Shown here in pieces: positions 23,777 to 31,774 of a stretch of 64,000 bases of DNA (the stretch's first letter is position 1; the number at the start of each line of letters is the position of its first letter). This stretch comes from Pseudobutyrivibrio sp. (GTDB lineage Bacteria; Bacillota; Clostridia; Lachnospirales; Lachnospiraceae), in the NCBI GenBank assembly GCA_017557435.1, contig JAFYYR010000016.1:124001-188000 (forward strand), given 5' to 3'. Below the pieces are notes generated by a model, which worked only from the letters and a program-made list of their open reading frames with translations, did not search any database and was not told where the DNA came from. The position numbers were made by a program, and so were the translations under genes.

Positions 23777-24343
23777 CTATTTTGAAATTCTGGTGAGAAG
23801 TGGGTACAAAACAGTAGCAATAACTACACCAAAAATACCTTGAATAATATTAGGTATAAGTCCTGCTGTAGCCGCAACAAATCCAGCATTTACAGAAGTT
23901 CCATTTACAGTGGCAAGCATAAATATTTCAAAAAGGAAATATCCGATTACCATCACTGCCTCACCTACAATTCCTGATAGAATCACTGGCGCAGGATTGG
24001 TTCTTGAAGAAATAATCTTTTTCATAAAAACAAAAACAACACACCCTACCAAAGCAGTCAGAGCCTTAATGATAAAAGTGGCTGGAACGTAAATGAAGTA
24101 TCCACCAATTAAATCAGAAAGAGCTGAACCAATACCTGCAGCCAAGCTCCCCCATATAGGCCCCAGTAAAAGGCCCGATAACAAAACAAATCCGTCGCCT
24201 GGATGAATGTATCCGTTTGTCGGTGTTGGAACTTTTATAATCATAGTGCCTACACATGTGAGTGCAGCCATCAAAGATGCAATAATCAATGTACGAGTAG
24301 TTTCTGTTACGCTTTTACCTGCGCTTAAAGTCGAGTTTTTCAT
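23777..24343 (-). CDS. ECF transporter S component (HmpT/pyridoxine-like family)
   Basis: The 188-residue protein has about six hydrophobic segments and the ECF S-component pattern of the PF07155 group: TPTNGYIHPGDGFVLLSGLLLGPIWGSLAAGIGSALSDLIGGYFIYVP. Such proteins take up a vitamin precursor (hydroxymethylpyrimidine, pyridoxine or similar) with a shared EcfA/A'/T module. The start is set by GGAGGACATC. It is divergent from the MocR-like regulator at 24460 by 116 bp that hold a palindrome. MocR regulators commonly control B6 genes, so pyridoxine/pyridoxal is a plausible but unproven substrate. Confidence 0.82.
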   Translation of the reverse strand: MKNSTLSAGKSVTETTRTLIIASLMAALTCVGTMIIKVPTPTNGYIHPGDGFVLLSGLLLGPIWGSLAAGIGSALSDLIGGYFIYVPATFIIKALTALVGCVVFVFMKKIISSRTNPAPVILSGIVGEAVMVIGYFLFEIFMLATVNGTSVNAGFVAATAGLIPNIIQGIFGVVIATVLYPLLTRISK

Positions 24344-24394
24344 GATGTCCTCCGTAATTTTTATTAAAACCTCTTCCTAATGTTTTATGTTAGC

Positions 24395-24405
24395 GGTATA
24401 ATACC
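24395..24405. promoter_or_regulatory. palindrome in the ECF S / MocR intergenic region
   Basis: GGTAT-A-ATACC forms a perfect 11-bp palindrome in the 116-bp space between divergent genes, 51 bp from the ECF start and 54 bp from the regulator start. A second ATAC half-site lies at 24415-24418. A bound regulator there could control both genes. Confidence 0.4.
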
Positions 24406-24459
24406 ACCAAACTGATACTTAAAAAATATTCAATTTTAATTAATTTTTAAGGGACAGAT

Positions 24460-25731
24460 ATGAAAGTATACGAGAAAATCTACAATTATTATGTTAAGCA
24501 AATGAATGAAGGTGCACTTAGCAAAGGAGATAGAATGCCATCTCTTCGCGAAACTGAGCAGCTTCTTAGCGTCAGCCGCACCTCTGTGGAGACTGCATAC
24601 TTGCAGCTTTCTGCAGACGGATACATCTACTCAGTGGAGAAAGTTGGATATTTTGTAACAGGTCTTTCTGCCACTATGAAAAATAGAGCAAAAGAAAAGG
24701 AAATAGAAAATATCAAAAAAGATATATCGAAAATCCGCTACGACCTGGCTACTATCGGTGAGGACAAGCAGGCTTCTTGTCTTCCCCTTTGGACTAGATA
24801 TATGAAATCGGCCTTAAGACAGGAGGAGCGCCTACTATCCTATTCTGACAACCAGGGTGAAGAGGACCTACGAGTTGAGATTGCTAAATATGTTAGAAAA
24901 AAGAGAAATATCATTTGTAGTGCAGATGACATAGTAATTGGAGCTGGTTTCCAAAGCCTGCTTACAATTTTAATAGCCCTTAACCCAACTGATAAAACCA
25001 TTTCTTTTCCTACAAAGGAATTCTCTGATGGTGCCAAAACATTTGAAATGGCCGGCTATCAGGTTAACTACAGAGATAAAAACAGTGCCTTAATCTATGT
25101 TACTCCATCCTACATGACAAAATGGGGTGAAGTTATGACAATGAAAAGACGCCGCGAGCTTATCGACCACGCCTTTGACAATGACCATCTAATTATAGAG
25201 GATGACTATCAGAATGAGTTTGTTTTTTCCAGCACTCCTACCCCTAGTCTCTATGCCATGACTGGAGGCGAGCGAGTAGCTTTCTTGGGCTCATTTTCAA
25301 GTGTCCTTCTTCCTAGCGTGAGAATCAGTTACATTATTCTTCCAAAAAATACAAAAGAACATTATCAAGAACTCAAAAAATATTTCAACCAGACCACATC
25401 AAAAGCTGAGCAGATTGCCCTTGCCCAGTTTCTTCGTGATGGCCATCTTAACAGACATATTAAAAAGATCCGTAAACTACAAGAAGAGAAACGCGAACTG
25501 GCTCTCAGTGAGCTCAGCAAACATTTCTCTTCTGAACAATTACTATTTGGGGCCAGTGGCATGGAAATAGGTCTGAAATTATCTGGTCAAGACTTGGCCA
25601 CTAAGCTTCTAAAAAAAGGTATTAGCGTAAATACCATAAGCTCTACTGAAAATGATGAAACTCTTCTTTTATCATTCAGTAGAATTCCAATGGAGGATAT
25701 TCCAGCGGCTGTTAAAGCCCTTTATTTTTGA
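24460..25731 (+). CDS. MocR-like GntR-HTH/aminotransferase-fold regulator lacking the PLP lysine
   Basis: The 423-residue protein has an N-terminal GntR winged helix-turn-helix (about 1-70, RMPSLRETEQLLSVSRTSVETAYLQL). A long aminotransferase-fold domain follows, with the IIEDDYQNEF motif of the MocR family. The usual PLP lysine in the F-S-K motif is replaced by Ser281 (GSFSSVLLPSVRISY), and the usual TPSHQFPTG-type stretch reads TPSYMTKWG. A PLP Schiff base is therefore unlikely. The divergent ECF S component suggests it senses that pathway's ligand in another way. The 3' end overlaps that of the next convergent gene by 10 bp. Confidence 0.85.
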   Translation: MKVYEKIYNYYVKQMNEGALSKGDRMPSLRETEQLLSVSRTSVETAYLQLSADGYIYSVEKVGYFVTGLSATMKNRAKEKEIENIKKDISKIRYDLATIGEDKQASCLPLWTRYMKSALRQEERLLSYSDNQGEEDLRVEIAKYVRKKRNIICSADDIVIGAGFQSLLTILIALNPTDKTISFPTKEFSDGAKTFEMAGYQVNYRDKNSALIYVTPSYMTKWGEVMTMKRRRELIDHAFDNDHLIIEDDYQNEFVFSSTPTPSLYAMTGGERVAFLGSFSSVLLPSVRISYIILPKNTKEHYQELKKYFNQTTSKAEQIALAQFLRDGHLNRHIKKIRKLQEEKRELALSELSKHFSSEQLLFGASGMEIGLKLSGQDLATKLLKKGISVNTISSTENDETLLLSFSRIPMEDIPAAVKALYF

Positions 25732-27854
25732 ATGTAATTTCCTCTTGTTGTCAAAATATATTGGGTGAAATCAGTTTTAGCAAATCCCATTGTAACCTGG
25801 CCAGCATTATCAGTATATGTAACTATCTTATCTACATCAGCTGATACTAAATTAGGTCTTGCTATATAAGTGGAGCTGCCAACACAATATAGTTCACTTC
25901 CCTTTAGATAATAAAAATCACCATCGCTTGAGACTGCTATATTATTAATATCCGAAGCATCTTCATCTATGACTTCATTTCTGTCATCTGCTTTAGACCA
26001 TTCATACAACTGATTATCAAGCTTATACAGTACTACATCTTCTTTGGCATTAATTGCAAAGCAATCAACATTTGTATTTTCCGTAATCACATATTTGGTA
26101 GAGCCACTAGGTCCAAATTTCACTTCTACAAGTCCCTCATCTGACTGATATGTAACGGCTAATGCTACAACAGCTTTTGTAGCCTCATAAATATCAACCT
26201 CAGATAATCCTGGCTCATCAATAACAGATAATTCTTTTGTAAATTTGTTAGCACAGTAGATCTTACCATCCACAGCAATATTGTTAACTAATATAGCGCT
26301 CTTGTCATTGGAAGTAATATACTCAGAATTATCGTTTATTGTCACATCATATTCTATATCTTCATCATTTCCATCATAATATCTATGCAAGCGATTATTC
26401 TCATCCAGATAGAATGTATTATGTAAATCATAGGAAACAGAAAGTGGCTTACACTCCCCCGATGCTATTATTGACCGATTTTGGCCATTTTTATCACACT
26501 GAGAAAGGACCTTTCCCTCATCAGTTTCCGCTAAATACAAAAAGCCTGCCTCTCTAGTTGAAGCAGTAAAAACAAAAGAATCCACTCCATAGGCTATATT
26601 GTATTCACCAAAATCATTTTTATCGCATTTACGGTATACTAAAGAATCGTTTTCGTATATATATGCAAGGTCAGCTCCATTAGGTGAAATATGAAAATCC
26701 TTTACACTATCAGCTAATGGCTCTGGCTCTAAATCCCCATCCACCAAGTACAACTGTCCATCCTGAATATAAGCAATCTTTTGGTTATCTCCAGCAGATT
26801 TCACAATAGCATCTTCGCTAATTTCAATACTTTCACCATCAGAGTTATAAATCTTTCCTAAGTCAGCGTATACATAAACAACTGGCTCTTCTTCTACTGT
26901 AGATGATGAGCTGGAATTATTAAATATGCTGTTAATACGCTGCAAGGAATCGTAATCTATCTTATCATATAATTGCTGGCTTTCTCGCTGGTATTCATCT
27001 ATTTTATTTTCATTATTTATGCTAGCTGCACCCATTGCAAGGACTATCAGTCCTACAAATGTAGCTAAAGCAACCATTAAAGGCTTTGATTCAACGCTAT
27101 CATCTATAGACTTTGAACTCTTCTGAGCACCAAAGGAACTTGTCGAACCACTAAACTCATATTTATTTTCCTTGTACTGGTATGGCTCTTCTTCCTTTTG
27201 TTGATATGGCTCCTCTTCTATTTCTTCATCATCGTCCTCCTCTGGATATGCTGAAGCAATAGCATCAGAAATATTTGCAACAACATCAGCTATATCTTCT
27301 TTCATTTCATCACCGATTGCCACCATGTCCTCGGCAATATCATTCATGGCTTCGCTAAAGGTATCAAAAATAGAGATATCCTCAGATTCATCTTCTGATG
27401 TATCAGTTTTTGATTCAACAACTGGTGGAGCTGTATTTTCTTTATTCTCCACTACCAACTTCTCTGACTCTGGTTTAACTGAAGTTTCTACAACTAGCTT
27501 CTCAGGTTCTGACTTAACTGAAGTTTCTAAAATCGACTTTTCTTCTGCCTTAGTCTGCACCTCTACAACTGGCTGCTCTTCTGGCTTAGCTTGCTCCGCC
27601 ACTACTGCTTTCTTTTCTTCTGTCTTAGCCTGCACCTCTACAACCGGTTGCTCCACTACTGACTCAACTTTAGTATCCTCTACAGGCTCAGAAATTGGTT
27701 TCGCCGCGGGTGTCTCTTCCTCAGCCTCCCAACTGATTCCATAACTAGTTCTAACAGATGTATTTGAAATACTCCCTGTAAAATCAACTAGCTGTCCGCA
27801 CTTAGGGCAGGCAATATGTCCATCAACAGGGGTTCCGCAATTTTTACAATTCAT
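25722..27854 (-). CDS. zinc-ribbon, single-pass membrane protein with C-terminal repeat (beta-propeller-like) domain
   Basis: The 710-residue protein begins with a zinc ribbon MNCKNCGTPVDGHIACPKCG (Cys3, 6, 16, 19). Residues about 60-145 are a low-complexity Val/Glu/Lys region with near-identical repeats (EQPVVEVQAKTEEKK at 68-82, EQPVVEVQTKAEEKS at 93-107, and SVKxE/ESEKLVVE copies at 112-136). An acidic segment follows, then one membrane helix (about 258-278). The last ~400 residues show repeated 'DGxLYLVDGD / KIYxS' strands suggesting a propeller. The zinc ribbon is probably inside the cell and the repeats outside. I do not recognise a function. Confidence 0.75.
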   Translation of the reverse strand: MNCKNCGTPVDGHIACPKCGQLVDFTGSISNTSVRTSYGISWEAEEETPAAKPISEPVEDTKVESVVEQPVVEVQAKTEEKKAVVAEQAKPEEQPVVEVQTKAEEKSILETSVKSEPEKLVVETSVKPESEKLVVENKENTAPPVVESKTDTSEDESEDISIFDTFSEAMNDIAEDMVAIGDEMKEDIADVVANISDAIASAYPEEDDDEEIEEEPYQQKEEEPYQYKENKYEFSGSTSSFGAQKSSKSIDDSVESKPLMVALATFVGLIVLAMGAASINNENKIDEYQRESQQLYDKIDYDSLQRINSIFNNSSSSSTVEEEPVVYVYADLGKIYNSDGESIEISEDAIVKSAGDNQKIAYIQDGQLYLVDGDLEPEPLADSVKDFHISPNGADLAYIYENDSLVYRKCDKNDFGEYNIAYGVDSFVFTASTREAGFLYLAETDEGKVLSQCDKNGQNRSIIASGECKPLSVSYDLHNTFYLDENNRLHRYYDGNDEDIEYDVTINDNSEYITSNDKSAILVNNIAVDGKIYCANKFTKELSVIDEPGLSEVDIYEATKAVVALAVTYQSDEGLVEVKFGPSGSTKYVITENTNVDCFAINAKEDVVLYKLDNQLYEWSKADDRNEVIDEDASDINNIAVSSDGDFYYLKGSELYCVGSSTYIARPNLVSADVDKIVTYTDNAGQVTMGFAKTDFTQYILTTRGNYIQK

Positions 27855-27881
27855 ACACTTAATTCTCCCACAAAATCTATA

Positions 27882-28703
27882 CTATAAAGATATAAACGCA
27901 GCCAAGCTACCACGATTTGCCCCCATAATTCTATGGGAATAAAACAAATCAGGATTGCACCGAGTACAGTAATCCGTAATTTCGATATTCTCTTCTGTTA
28001 CTCCAGCTTCTAGAAATACAAGCTTGCAAGCAGCCCACAAATCAAGCATGTATTTATCTGGATCATCTGGATTGAACACTGATGGTTTTAAAATTGCATC
28101 TCTGTTTTCTTCTCCAAATGCACCTATAAAAGCATTTGCTACATCAGCGCTTACCTCATAGCAATTTCGGCAAATACTTGGAGCGATACCGCAAATCACA
28201 TCCGAAGCATTCGTTCCAAAATGCTCTGCCATTTTTTCAATAGTCACCTTACCGATTTTCCCAACTGTTCCTCGCCAACCCGAGTGGGAAAGAGCCACCA
28301 CTTCATGAACTGGGTCATACATAAAAAGTGGAACACAGTCTGCATAGAAAGTAACCAGTGGCATGTCCTTAACATTTGTAATAAGACCATCTACATCATC
28401 ATAAGGAAGGGGTCTCACTATTCCATTTCCAGCATCCTTTTCATCAACTACAATCACATTTGTAGTGTGTGTCTGCTTTGATAGGCACATGCGCTCATAA
28501 TTCATATCTAATGCATTGGCAATTCGCTTAAAGTTCTCGTGAACATTTGCATCATCATCTCCACGATTGAATCCCAGGTTAAGTGAATCAAAAACACCTT
28601 CACTCACTCCACCAATCCTTGTAGAAAAACCATGCTTCACACCAGCCGCTTTAAACAAATCAAATGTCATGTAAGTCACGTTGTTTTTAGTCTCTTTATT
28701 CAT
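27882..28703 (-). CDS. pgeF: PgeF / YfiH family polyphenol-oxidase-like protein
   Basis: The 273-residue protein follows the YfiH/PgeF family: GVKHGFSTRIGGVSEG at the N-terminus, SKQTHTTNVIVV (first His), TFYADCVPLFMYD (Cys) and ALSHSGWRGTVGKI (second His), which together form the catalytic zinc/copper site. PgeF removes L-Ser1-containing errors from peptidoglycan stem peptides; relatives have adenosine deaminase/purine phosphorylase activity. It ends NRGSLAAFISL. It lies 27 bp upstream of the zinc-ribbon protein on the minus strand and has its own promoter at 28740-28768. Confidence 0.88.
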   Translation of the reverse strand: MNKETKNNVTYMTFDLFKAAGVKHGFSTRIGGVSEGVFDSLNLGFNRGDDDANVHENFKRIANALDMNYERMCLSKQTHTTNVIVVDEKDAGNGIVRPLPYDDVDGLITNVKDMPLVTFYADCVPLFMYDPVHEVVALSHSGWRGTVGKIGKVTIEKMAEHFGTNASDVICGIAPSICRNCYEVSADVANAFIGAFGEENRDAILKPSVFNPDDPDKYMLDLWAACKLVFLEAGVTEENIEITDYCTRCNPDLFYSHRIMGANRGSLAAFISL

Positions 28704-28739
28704 AGTATTATCCTCATATTACATTTAAGCCTTGGTAGT

Positions 28740-28768
28740 ATAATAATACTTTTGCACCAACCTGTAAA
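28740..28768 (-). promoter_or_regulatory. sigma-A promoter of pgeF
   Basis: On the minus strand TTTACA (28763-28768) and TATTAT (28740-28745) are 17 bp apart, with the pgeF ATG 37 bp downstream. Confidence 0.55.
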
Positions 28769-28779
28769 GCACTTATTTT

Positions 28780-28814
28780 TACTGCCTATTTCCCATTTTC
28801 CCATATAGGCAGTA
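28780..28814. repeat. inverted repeat of unknown role
   Basis: TACTGCCTAT (28780-28789) and ATAGGCAGTA (28805-28814) form a perfect 10-bp stem with a 15-nt loop. Neither strand has a following T tract, so it is not a terminator. AGGCAGTAGCC recurs downstream near 28860. Confidence 0.5.
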
Positions 28815-29051
28815 ACCTTTTCCATTTTCCCTACCGCCTAATAAGAAAACATCTCCACAGGCAGTAGCCAGCCATCCCTGCCCGCCCCCAACACGAAAAA
28901 GCTCTACCGCAAAAAATAATAAACAAGCTGACAATAAATGAATTCTAATTTAATTTTCCCCTATGATATACTGAAGATGTATTTGGGGCACTCTACTGGC
29001 AAATTAAAAATGCCCTGAAAATATGATAATTACAAGTAAAAGGGGGTCACT

Positions 29052-30182
29052 ATGGCAGAAAGATATTTCGGTGAAAATACACCAAAGCTTGGATTCGGTT
29101 TGATGCGCCTTCCAAAGGAAAAGGACAATCCAACTAAGATCGATATTGAACGTACAAAAGATATGGTAGACATGTTTATGAAGGCAGGTCTTACATATTT
29201 TGATACAGCATTTGTATACGATGGCGGAGAATCAGAAAAGGCCGCAAAGCTGGCTCTAGTAGATAGATATCCACGTGAGAGCTACACTCTCGCAACGAAG
29301 CTTGCTTCCTTTGCAGCCCATGATGAGGCCAGCGCAAAGCAGGAGCTTCTTACAAGCCTTGAGCGTACTGGAGCAGGTTACATTGACTACTATCTTCTCC
29401 ACGCACTTCAGGAAGGCAACTATAAGAAATATGACGAGTGGCATCTTTGGGACTATGTTAAGGAAATGAAGGAAAAGGGTCTCATTAAGCATTGGGGCTT
29501 TTCTTTCCACTCTACTCCTGAGCGCCTTGATGAGCTTCTCACAGCTCACCCAGATGCTGAGTTTGTTCAGCTTCAGATCAACTATGCTGACTGGAACAAT
29601 CCAGATGTTCAGTCTAGAGCTTGCTATGAGGTAGCTAGAAAGCACGGCAAATCCATCGTAGTAATGGAGCCTATAAAGGGTGGCACCCTTGCCAACCCAC
29701 CAAAGGCTGTTCGTGATTTACTAAAGAGTGCAAATCCTAATTTGAGCGTAGCTTCATGGGCTATCAGATTCGTAGCATCACTTGATGGAATTATCTCTGT
29801 ACTATCAGGTATGTCTACAGAGGAACAGATGGAAGACAATCTCTCTTACATGACAGATTTCAAGCCACTTTCCGAGGAGGAAAAGCAGGTTATCAAAAAA
29901 GCTCAGGACATTTTAGATGGCATCGATTCTATTCCATGTACATCTTGTCACTATTGTACAGACGGCTGTCCTATGCAGATTCCTATTCCAGAGATTTTCT
30001 CCGCTAGAAACAAGCAGCTTATCTGGGAGCAAAAAGAAGCAGGTCAGGCAGACTACGACAAAGCAGTGGCAAGCAGAGGATTGGCCAGCGCTTGTATCCA
30101 GTGTGGTCAGTGCGAAGGTGTTTGTCCTCAGCACATTGATATTATCAACAGACTACAGGATTGCGCTGCTGCATTTGAATAA
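29052..30182 (+). CDS. aldo/keto reductase with C-terminal 4Fe-4S domain
   Basis: The 376-residue protein is an aldo/keto-reductase barrel (PKLGFGLMRLPKE, GLTYFDTAFVYDGGESE, DYYLLHALQEGNY, WGFSFHSTPERL) followed by a C-terminal bacterial-ferredoxin-like region. The latter has CTSCHYCTDGCPMQ and CIQCGQCEGVCPQHI, i.e. two CxxCxxC...CP cluster motifs. Such AKRs are NAD(P)H-dependent with Fe-S electron relay, common in Clostridia, with an unknown substrate. It is 17 bp upstream of larE, so it probably belongs to the same operon as larEBC. Confidence 0.87.
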   Translation: MAERYFGENTPKLGFGLMRLPKEKDNPTKIDIERTKDMVDMFMKAGLTYFDTAFVYDGGESEKAAKLALVDRYPRESYTLATKLASFAAHDEASAKQELLTSLERTGAGYIDYYLLHALQEGNYKKYDEWHLWDYVKEMKEKGLIKHWGFSFHSTPERLDELLTAHPDAEFVQLQINYADWNNPDVQSRACYEVARKHGKSIVVMEPIKGGTLANPPKAVRDLLKSANPNLSVASWAIRFVASLDGIISVLSGMSTEEQMEDNLSYMTDFKPLSEEEKQVIKKAQDILDGIDSIPCTSCHYCTDGCPMQIPIPEIFSARNKQLIWEQKEAGQADYDKAVASRGLASACIQCGQCEGVCPQHIDIINRLQDCAAAFE

Positions 30183-30199
30183 ACACAAAGGATTTAAAA

Positions 30200-31015
30200 A
30201 TGAGCACTAACAAATTAAATGATTTAAAAGCATACCTTAAGGAGAAAGGCAGTATCGCCATCGCCTACTCAGCTGGTGTGGATTCCACCTTTCTTCTAAA
30301 GGTTGCCCATGATACACTGGGAGACTCTTGCATAGCAATCACAGGAATAAGCGAGGTCTTCCCTCACAAGGAGCAAAATGAAGCTTCTGATTTTTGTAAA
30401 AAAGAAGGAATAAAGCAACTCATCCTCTATCCTCACGAGGTGGAGGACGAAGAATTCGCCAAGAATCCATCTAACCGCTGCTACATCTGCAAGCACATTC
30501 TCTTTTCTAGAATGAAAAAGATGGCTGCAGAAAATGGCATCGCATACATAGCTGAGGGCTCTAATCTAGATGACCTAGGTGATTATCGCCCAGGACTTCA
30601 GGCTATAAAGGAGCTAGAGATTCTAAGTCCTCTTCGTGAAGTAGGATTAACAAAAGCAGAAATCCGTGAATATTCTAAAGAGCTGGGACTTCCTACCTGG
30701 GACAAGCCATCCTTTGCTTGCCTTTCATCTAGAATCCCATACGGCGAGCGAATCACTCCAGAAAAACTTTCAATGATAGAAAAAGCTGAGGAACTTATCT
30801 CCTCACTTGGAATAAAGCAGTTTAGAGTTCGCTTACAAAAGGATACTGCTAGAATTGAAACTCTTCCTGAGGATTTTCCAATTCTCCTAGATGAGGAAAA
30901 TCGAAACAACATAATTACTGAATTTAAAAACTATGGATTCAAATATATATCCCTGGATTTACAGGGCTATAGAACTGGCAGTCTTAACGAAGTTCTTTCA
31001 AAAAAGGATGTCTAA
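30200..31015 (+). CDS. larE: LarE, ATP-dependent sulfur transferase for nickel-pincer cofactor
   Basis: The 271-residue protein has the PP-loop SAGVDS (24-29), a CYIC pair at Cys94/Cys97 (NRCYICKHILF), and the sacrificial Cys174 in KPSFACLSSRIPYG, equivalent to L. plantarum Cys176. LarE adenylylates the P2CMN carboxylates and donates the thiol from that cysteine, becoming dehydroalanine. It is followed by larB (2 bp) and larC. Full length for the family. The presence of only one Cys in that C-terminal motif argues for the stoichiometric sacrificial-Cys class rather than the Fe-S-cluster class. Confidence 0.93.
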   Translation: MSTNKLNDLKAYLKEKGSIAIAYSAGVDSTFLLKVAHDTLGDSCIAITGISEVFPHKEQNEASDFCKKEGIKQLILYPHEVEDEEFAKNPSNRCYICKHILFSRMKKMAAENGIAYIAEGSNLDDLGDYRPGLQAIKELEILSPLREVGLTKAEIREYSKELGLPTWDKPSFACLSSRIPYGERITPEKLSMIEKAEELISSLGIKQFRVRLQKDTARIETLPEDFPILLDEENRNNIITEFKNYGFKYISLDLQGYRTGSLNEVLSKKDV

Positions 31016-31017
31016 AA

Positions 31018-31761
31018 ATGAATGATGAAATCAAAGAATTATTAGAGGGTGTAAAAGCCGGAAGTATCTCTGTTGATGATGCCATTCATCAATTGAAAAC
31101 AAAGCCTTTTACAGACATAGGTTACGCCAAGGTGGATACCCACCGCCACCTAAGAAATGGTGTAGGGGAAATCATCTACGGCGCCGGCAAGACTCCTGAG
31201 CAAATGATTGGAATCATTAATAGCTTAAAGGAATCAAATCAAAAACGTATCCTCATCACTCGTCTTTCACCAGAGAAGGCCGATGAAATCAAAAAGGTAC
31301 ACGACCTTACCTACTACACGGGCGCCAATCTTGCAGTTATAGGTGAAATGCCTACTCCTACAGGAAAAGGCACCATTGTGGTAGCCACAGGCGGTACCAG
31401 CGATATTCCTGTTGCAGAGGAAGCTGCTCTTACAGCAGAATTTCTCGGCAATAAAGTAAATCGTATATACGATGTGGGAGTTGCGGGTCTTCATCGCACC
31501 CTCTCTCACTTAGATGAAATCGTAGATGCCAATGTAATAATAGCCATCGCCGGCATGGAAGGAGCGCTTGCCAGCGTACTTGGTGGACTTGCAGAATGTC
31601 CTGTAATTGCTGTTCCTACCTCAGTAGGATACGGAGCATCCTTTGGAGGAATATCTGCTCTTTTATCTATGCTCAACTCATGTGCCAACGGAATTTCGGT
31701 GGTAAATATCGATAACGGTTTTGGGGCTGCCTACCAGGCCAGCCTAATTAATCATCGTTAA
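31018..31761 (+). CDS. larB: LarB, nickel-pincer cofactor carboxylase/hydrolase
   Basis: The 247-residue protein has an N-terminal helical part (LLEGVKAGSISVDDAIHQLKTKPFTDIGYAKVDTHRHLRNG) and a PurE-like C-terminal domain with GGTSDIPVAEEAALTAEFLGN, DVGVAGLHR, MEGALASVLGGL and PTSVGYG. LarB carboxylates nicotinic acid adenine dinucleotide and hydrolyses the phosphoanhydride, giving P2CMN. It lies between larE and larC with gaps of 2 and 13 bp. The family assignment is firm because of these motifs and the neighbours. Confidence 0.94.
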   Translation: MNDEIKELLEGVKAGSISVDDAIHQLKTKPFTDIGYAKVDTHRHLRNGVGEIIYGAGKTPEQMIGIINSLKESNQKRILITRLSPEKADEIKKVHDLTYYTGANLAVIGEMPTPTGKGTIVVATGGTSDIPVAEEAALTAEFLGNKVNRIYDVGVAGLHRTLSHLDEIVDANVIIAIAGMEGALASVLGGLAECPVIAVPTSVGYGASFGGISALLSMLNSCANGISVVNIDNGFGAAYQASLINHR

Positions 31762-31774
31762 CATAGGAGGTGCC

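Larger units (their letters stand above)
28704..29051. other. 348-bp intergenic region
   Basis: This stretch holds the pgeF promoter (28740-28768 on minus), a 10-bp hairpin at 28780-28814 with neighbouring imperfect GGCAGTA and TTTTCC(C)ATTTTCC repeats, and the leader of the aldo/keto reductase gene with an AAAGGGGGTCACT ribosome binding site. I see no open frame with a ribosome binding site and no riboswitch or tRNA. Confidence 0.6.

Noticed and set aside
27444-27653. DNA repeats at the start of the zinc-ribbon gene as a CRISPR or mobile repeat
   Set aside because: They are in-frame codon repeats that encode the low-complexity Val/Glu/Lys segment, not spaced direct repeats.
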